NCBI RefSeq assembly: GCF_017310015.1
Contig: NZ_CP022297.1
Span: 2,976,001 to 3,040,000, forward strand
DNA length: 64,000 nt
Direction of reading: 5' to 3'
Origin: Marinobacterium iners
GTDB lineage: Bacteria; Pseudomonadota; Gammaproteobacteria; Pseudomonadales; Balneatricaceae
Shown here: positions 61,154 to 64,000 of the stretch, in pieces
Numbering within the stretch: the first letter of the stretch is position 1
How the letters are laid out: each line of letters starts with the position of its first letter
Notes under the pieces: generated by a model
What the model was told of the DNA's origin: nothing
Seen by the model: only the letters and a program-made list of their open reading frames with translations
Database searches by the model: none
Program-made: the position numbers and the translations under genes

Positions 61154-62776
61154 TTAACTGTACTGCGCCACTTTTTTTGAAGTCCGCTCCAGTTCAACAT
61201 TCCAGGGCAGCAGTCGCTCCAGCTTTTCCAGTGTGTCGGCGTTGGCGATACGCTCCAGCACATGCCGGATGTACGCCGAGGGTTCCAGGTCGTTGGCTTT
61301 GGCCGTTTCGATCAGGGAGTAGCAGGTGGCGCTGGCGTGAGCGCCCTGCGGGGTATCCGCGAACAACCAGGCCTTGCGACCCACGGCGAACGGACGGATG
61401 GCATTCTCGGCCAGCACGTTGCTGATGTGCAGGTCACCCCGCTCACAGTAGCCGATCAGGGTGGGCCACTGGTTCAGGGTGTATTCCATAGCTTTGCGAG
61501 TTAACCCGCCTTTCATCACGCGACCCACGTTGGCGTCCAGCCAGGCCTTGAACGCTTCCAGTCGAGGCAGGCTCGATGCCTGACGGATCTGATAGCGTTC
61601 GGCAATGCTCAGGTCCTTGATCTGACGTTCGATGGCATACAGTTTGTTGATGTGACTGAGTGCCACATCCGCTTTGGACAGCTTGGCCTGTTTGCCTTTA
61701 CCCGCCGGCTTGGCCGCTTTGGTCGCTTCGATGAACTTGCGGCGGGCGTGATCCCAGCAGCCAATGCGGGTCAGCTTATTGGCTGAACAGATCGGTTCAT
61801 AACCGGAGTAACCATCCGCCTGCAGCACACCCTTGAAGTCATCGAGCAGGCGCACGGGCACCGCTCCACTTCGGGAGGGATCATAGGCGAACAGGACGGA
61901 CGGTTGGCCCGGCGGTCCGCCTCGGGTCACCCACATCCATTTATCGGATTGGGCAGCTTTGCCATCCTCTTTGAGTACCTGGATGCGGGTTTCGTCGGCC
62001 TGCAGGTAGGCCGCACTGTTCTGCGCTTCCCGCATCAGGTTGATCAGCGGTTTGAACACCTCATCCAGACGGATGATCCAGTGGGCCATGCTGGTGCGAC
62101 TCAGCTCATGGCCCAGACGCTTGAACATCTGCTCCTGACGGTAGAGCGGCAAGCCATCGGCATATTTGGAGGTGATCAGGTAAGCCAGCAGGGCCGGAGT
62201 AGCGATGCATTTGCCCAGCGGGTGTGTCGGGCGAGCCGCGGCCAGGATACGCTCATCACCGTCCTGCTCGAACACCGCTTTTTCCTGCCAGTATTCCAGC
62301 ACTTTGAGCTGAGCCGGGATGTATTCCAGCTCTTCCTTGACCTTGGTGAAGAAGGTTTTCACTGCCCCAGCTTTTTCCTCATCGCTGAGGCACAGCTCGA
62401 TGCGCTCACGCAGCAGATTATCAGAGAAGCCACGCTGACGGCGTTTGGGTGTAGACGCGGCAGCAGGAGTATCGTCTTCAGCAACTTCAATATCATCCGG
62501 GAGCTGATCCCGCAGCTGATCGATCTCGGCTTCCAGCTCGGACTCATCGAAGAGGTGGATCTGGTGGACCGTTTTTTCACTGCTGGCCGCGAACCGCTGG
62601 ATGCGCTGCAAGCGCAGCATCTCTTCCAGCAGCAGGATGTATTGCTCGCGCTTCTGGATATGCTGCTCTTGATGTTGGAGTTGCTGCTGTAGACCAGCCA
62701 CCATCGACAGCAAGTCAGCGGTCGATAAACCGCTGAGTTCAGGCATCTTTGAGGTGGTTTCGGGCTGTGTTTTCAT
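61154..62776 (-). CDS. tnpC: IS66 family transposase TnpC
   Basis: A 540-residue DDE transposase from the ATG at 62776 (MKTQPETTSKMPEL). It has a leucine/Gln-rich coiled-coil start (about 25-65), a zinc-finger-like part with DDTPAAASTPKRRQRG, and catalytic stretches LQADETRIQVL, LQADGYSGYEPI and LAENAIRPFAVGRK. Ends 30 bases inside the IS left end. Confidence 0.94.
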   Translation of the reverse strand: MKTQPETTSKMPELSGLSTADLLSMVAGLQQQLQHQEQHIQKREQYILLLEEMLRLQRIQRFAASSEKTVHQIHLFDESELEAEIDQLRDQLPDDIEVAEDDTPAAASTPKRRQRGFSDNLLRERIELCLSDEEKAGAVKTFFTKVKEELEYIPAQLKVLEYWQEKAVFEQDGDERILAAARPTHPLGKCIATPALLAYLITSKYADGLPLYRQEQMFKRLGHELSRTSMAHWIIRLDEVFKPLINLMREAQNSAAYLQADETRIQVLKEDGKAAQSDKWMWVTRGGPPGQPSVLFAYDPSRSGAVPVRLLDDFKGVLQADGYSGYEPICSANKLTRIGCWDHARRKFIEATKAAKPAGKGKQAKLSKADVALSHINKLYAIERQIKDLSIAERYQIRQASSLPRLEAFKAWLDANVGRVMKGGLTRKAMEYTLNQWPTLIGYCERGDLHISNVLAENAIRPFAVGRKAWLFADTPQGAHASATCYSLIETAKANDLEPSAYIRHVLERIANADTLEKLERLLPWNVELERTSKKVAQYS

Positions 62777-62822
62777 GGGCAAAATTATATCAAAAACAGC
62801 CAGTTGAAGCACCCAAAACCCG

Positions 62823-63191
62823 CTATCCAACGGCCTCATAATGTACGGTTTTATGGCCTTGCAGCAGACTGATGTCATAACCATCGAGCAACCAGTTGAT
62901 CTGCTCGCCGGTCAGCGGCATCAGCTCATCAGCCGGGCTGGGCCACTTGAATTTCTCTTCGGCCAGCGCCTTGTAATAGAGGATAAAACCGTTGTCTTCC
63001 CACATCAGGCACTTGATCTTGTTACGCTGCCGGTTGGTGAACGCATACAGGGCACCAGTGAAGGGGCTACGCCCTAACTCCTGCTCAATCAGCACCGCCA
63101 GGCCATTGGCTTGCTTGCGAAAATCAATGGGCTCACGGTACAGATAGATCTCGGGCATGGACCGAGAGGGACGCAGATACCGTGGCTTCAT
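62823..63191 (-). CDS. tnpB: IS66 family accessory protein TnpB
   Basis: A 122-residue Orf2 protein with the family core YREPIDFRKQANGLAVLIEQ and ALYAFTNRQRNKIKCLMWED. Its ATG shares one base with the tnpA stop (TGATG). Needed for transposition in IS66 elements, but its biochemical role is unclear. Confidence 0.94.
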   Translation of the reverse strand: MKPRYLRPSRSMPEIYLYREPIDFRKQANGLAVLIEQELGRSPFTGALYAFTNRQRNKIKCLMWEDNGFILYYKALAEEKFKWPSPADELMPLTGEQINWLLDGYDISLLQGHKTVHYEAVG

Positions 63192-63508
63192 CAGAGCTGC
63201 CTCAGGATTGCACCGAGCAGGTCAACATTACCGGCATGCAGGCCTGTAATGGCCATGCCACCCGGAAGCCTCAGGGTCAGATCATCCGATAGCGGTGAAG
63301 CGGCCACCTGGGTGACGCGAGCAAAGCCGGGTGTTGGTGAGCGCTCGGTATCGGTCGCATCATCTGTACCTTCGAGCTTGCGGCGCCAATAGACAAACTG
63401 GTGATAGGACAGCGATTGCTGTTTGCAGAAGGCAGCGCCGGATAGCCCAGTATCACGCCAGTGTTCAATGTGCTGTTGCCAGTGGTAAGTGCGCTCGGCT
63501 GAGTTCAT
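63191..63508 (-). CDS. IS66 family accessory protein TnpA
   Basis: A 105-residue Orf1 protein with a helix-turn-helix-like N-terminus (WRDTGLSGAAFCKQQSLS followed by YHQFVYWRRKL), likely to bind the element's ends. First gene of the IS66 operon, coupled to tnpB. Confidence 0.9.
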   Translation of the reverse strand: MNSAERTYHWQQHIEHWRDTGLSGAAFCKQQSLSYHQFVYWRRKLEGTDDATDTERSPTPGFARVTQVAASPLSDDLTLRLPGGMAITGLHAGNVDLLGAILRQL

Positions 63509-63592
63509 GCTGGATTCCTCGCGTAGGTGACGATGGAATCAGTGTGCGGCGGTTAGTGGCTGGAAAAAAGGGGCTGATTTATGGGCGGATAC

Positions 63593-63600
63593 CATGATAC
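63593..63600. repeat. Right target-site duplication of the IS66 element
   Basis: CATGATAC, identical to 61116-61123. Removing the IS and one copy rejoins the efflux start codon to its original leader with GGAG. Confidence 0.9.
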
Positions 63601-63628
63601 GACTCCACTTGAACAATGTTGTGGTACC

Positions 63629-63659
63629 ATTTAAAACTATAAAGCTACTATAAGGTCAA
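63629..63659 (-). promoter_or_regulatory. MerR-type operator-promoter for the efflux gene
   Basis: On the minus strand a -35 TTGACC (63659-63654) and a -10-like TTAAAT (63634-63629) are 19 bases apart, the long spacing of MerR-activated promoters. The imperfect dyad ACTATAAAG-CTA-CTATAAGGT (63636-63656) lies mainly in the spacer. It points toward the efflux gene but now reads into the IS66 right end. Confidence 0.8.
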
Positions 63660-63690
63660 TAGAGTAAAGAATCCGTTGGGGAGGAGGCTG

Positions 63691-64000
63691 ATGCGCATTG
63701 GTCAGTTGGCGCAGTTGGTAGGGGTCGAAACACAGACGATCCGCTTCTATGAACAGCAGGGCTTGTTGCCGCCGCCTGATCGGCAGGACAACGGTTACCG
63801 TGTCTATACCGAGAAGCATGGTGAGGGGCTGTCCTTCATCCGTCGCTGTAGAATCCTGGGCCTGTCACTGGCTGAGATTCACGAACTACAGAGCTATCAG
63901 GACGACCCTCATCAGCCTTGTACCGCCGTCAACGCCTTGCTCGATGATCACATCTCTCATGTGCGGTCGCAGATAACCGCTCTGCAAGCGCTTGAGAAAC
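63691..64000 (+). CDS. MerR family heavy-metal regulator (CadR/PbrR-like), 3'-partial
   Basis: The first 103 residues of a MerR regulator. The winged-helix start MRIGQLAQLVGVETQTIRFYE, NGYRVYTEKHG and FIRRCRILGLSLAEI are intact. A Cys in HQPCTAVNALLDDH is at the position used for Cd/Pb in CadR and PbrR; the C-terminal metal-binding loop lies beyond the window. GAGGAGG precedes the ATG. Divergent to the operator at 63629-63659. Confidence 0.92.
   Translation, partial: MRIGQLAQLVGVETQTIRFYEQQGLLPPPDRQDNGYRVYTEKHGEGLSFIRRCRILGLSLAEIHELQSYQDDPHQPCTAVNALLDDHISHVRSQITALQALEK

Larger units (their letters stand above)
61124..63592 (-). mobile_element. IS66-family insertion sequence, complete
   Basis: 2469 bases. 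The left end GTACACGCCGTTAAAACGAC and the complement of the right end GTATCCGCCCATAAATCAGC match at most positions as imperfect inverted repeats starting with GT, typical of IS66. An 8-bp duplication flanks it on both sides. It carries tnpA, tnpB and tnpC in the standard order on the minus strand, all in frame, so it is probably active or recent. Confidence 0.92.
58454..64000 (-). mobile_element. ISPpu12-like ISL3-family element with passenger genes, right end beyond window
   Basis: The left end is placed at GGGTATACGGATTTAATGG from 58454 by its position relative to the transposase and by my memory of such ends. Inside are an ISL3 transposase, lspA, a CzcD-type efflux gene and a divergent merR, the cargo I recall for ISPpu12 of Pseudomonas putida. 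An IS66-family element is nested at 61124-63592. The right inverted repeat and the 8-bp target duplication cannot be seen. Confidence 0.75.

Noticed and set aside
1..64000. CRISPR arrays, tRNA and rRNA genes
   Set aside because: No regularly spaced repeats, tRNA-like cloverleaf or rRNA segments were noticed by eye; a covariance-model scan could still find a small RNA.

Overview
The window looks like a chromosome segment of a marine gammaproteobacterium, probably of the Oceanospirillales (Marinobacterium-like). This rests on the gene order hfq-hflX-hflKC next to mutL-miaA, a NhaD-type sodium/proton antiporter, a MutL with the endonuclease motif, and overall codon use; the taxon is an inference, not a measurement. 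No rRNA, tRNA or CRISPR array was seen.

Bases 1-41934 are ordinary core genome: a partial inositol-monophosphatase-like protein with altered metal ligands; a long leftward run nnr-tsaE-amiB-mutL-miaA-hfq-hflX-hflK-hflC and hisZ-purA; queG, orn, rsgA, an HDOD protein, a rhodanese, psd, ygfZ, ung, prfB-lysS (prfB is in one frame, without the usual programmed frameshift); nhaD with cytochrome b561-type and c'-type proteins; an MFS carrier, flavodoxin, a phasin-like protein, gloA, a chemoreceptor, a Sel1-repeat protein, an RDD protein, lptF-lptG, pepA-holC, and a four-gene MacAB-like export operon with two permeases.

Bases about 42040-49070 are an island. A leftward, tightly coupled six-gene operon (47947 to 42055) encodes a TIR-SLOG fusion, a small TIR protein, an Nmad2 protein, a MazG/MazG_C pyrophosphohydrolase, a ThsB-like TIR protein and an alpha-glutamyl/putrescinyl-thymine pyrophosphorylase-like protein. 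A tyrosine recombinase is divergent to it. The set joins three TIR enzymes and a nucleotide-sensing SLOG domain to enzymes that handle modified nucleotides. It resembles Thoeris but has no ThsA, and is the best candidate here for an undescribed defence system.

Bases 49324-58453 are a copper-resistance region: a CopA P-type ATPase with two small accessory proteins on the minus strand, and a cupredoxin, CopA-type multicopper oxidase and CopB on the plus strand. Next come a frameshifted transporter, a c-type cytochrome, a Met-rich periplasmic protein and a frameshifted DUF2933-like gene. Two cop-box-like palindromes are present, but no CopRS.

From 58454 to the window end lies an ISPpu12-like ISL3-family element carrying tnpA, lspA, a CzcD-type efflux gene and a divergent merR. 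A complete IS66-family element (61124-63592, flanked by the 8-bp duplication CATGATAC) has landed a few bases upstream of the efflux start codon and cuts it off from its MerR-controlled promoter.
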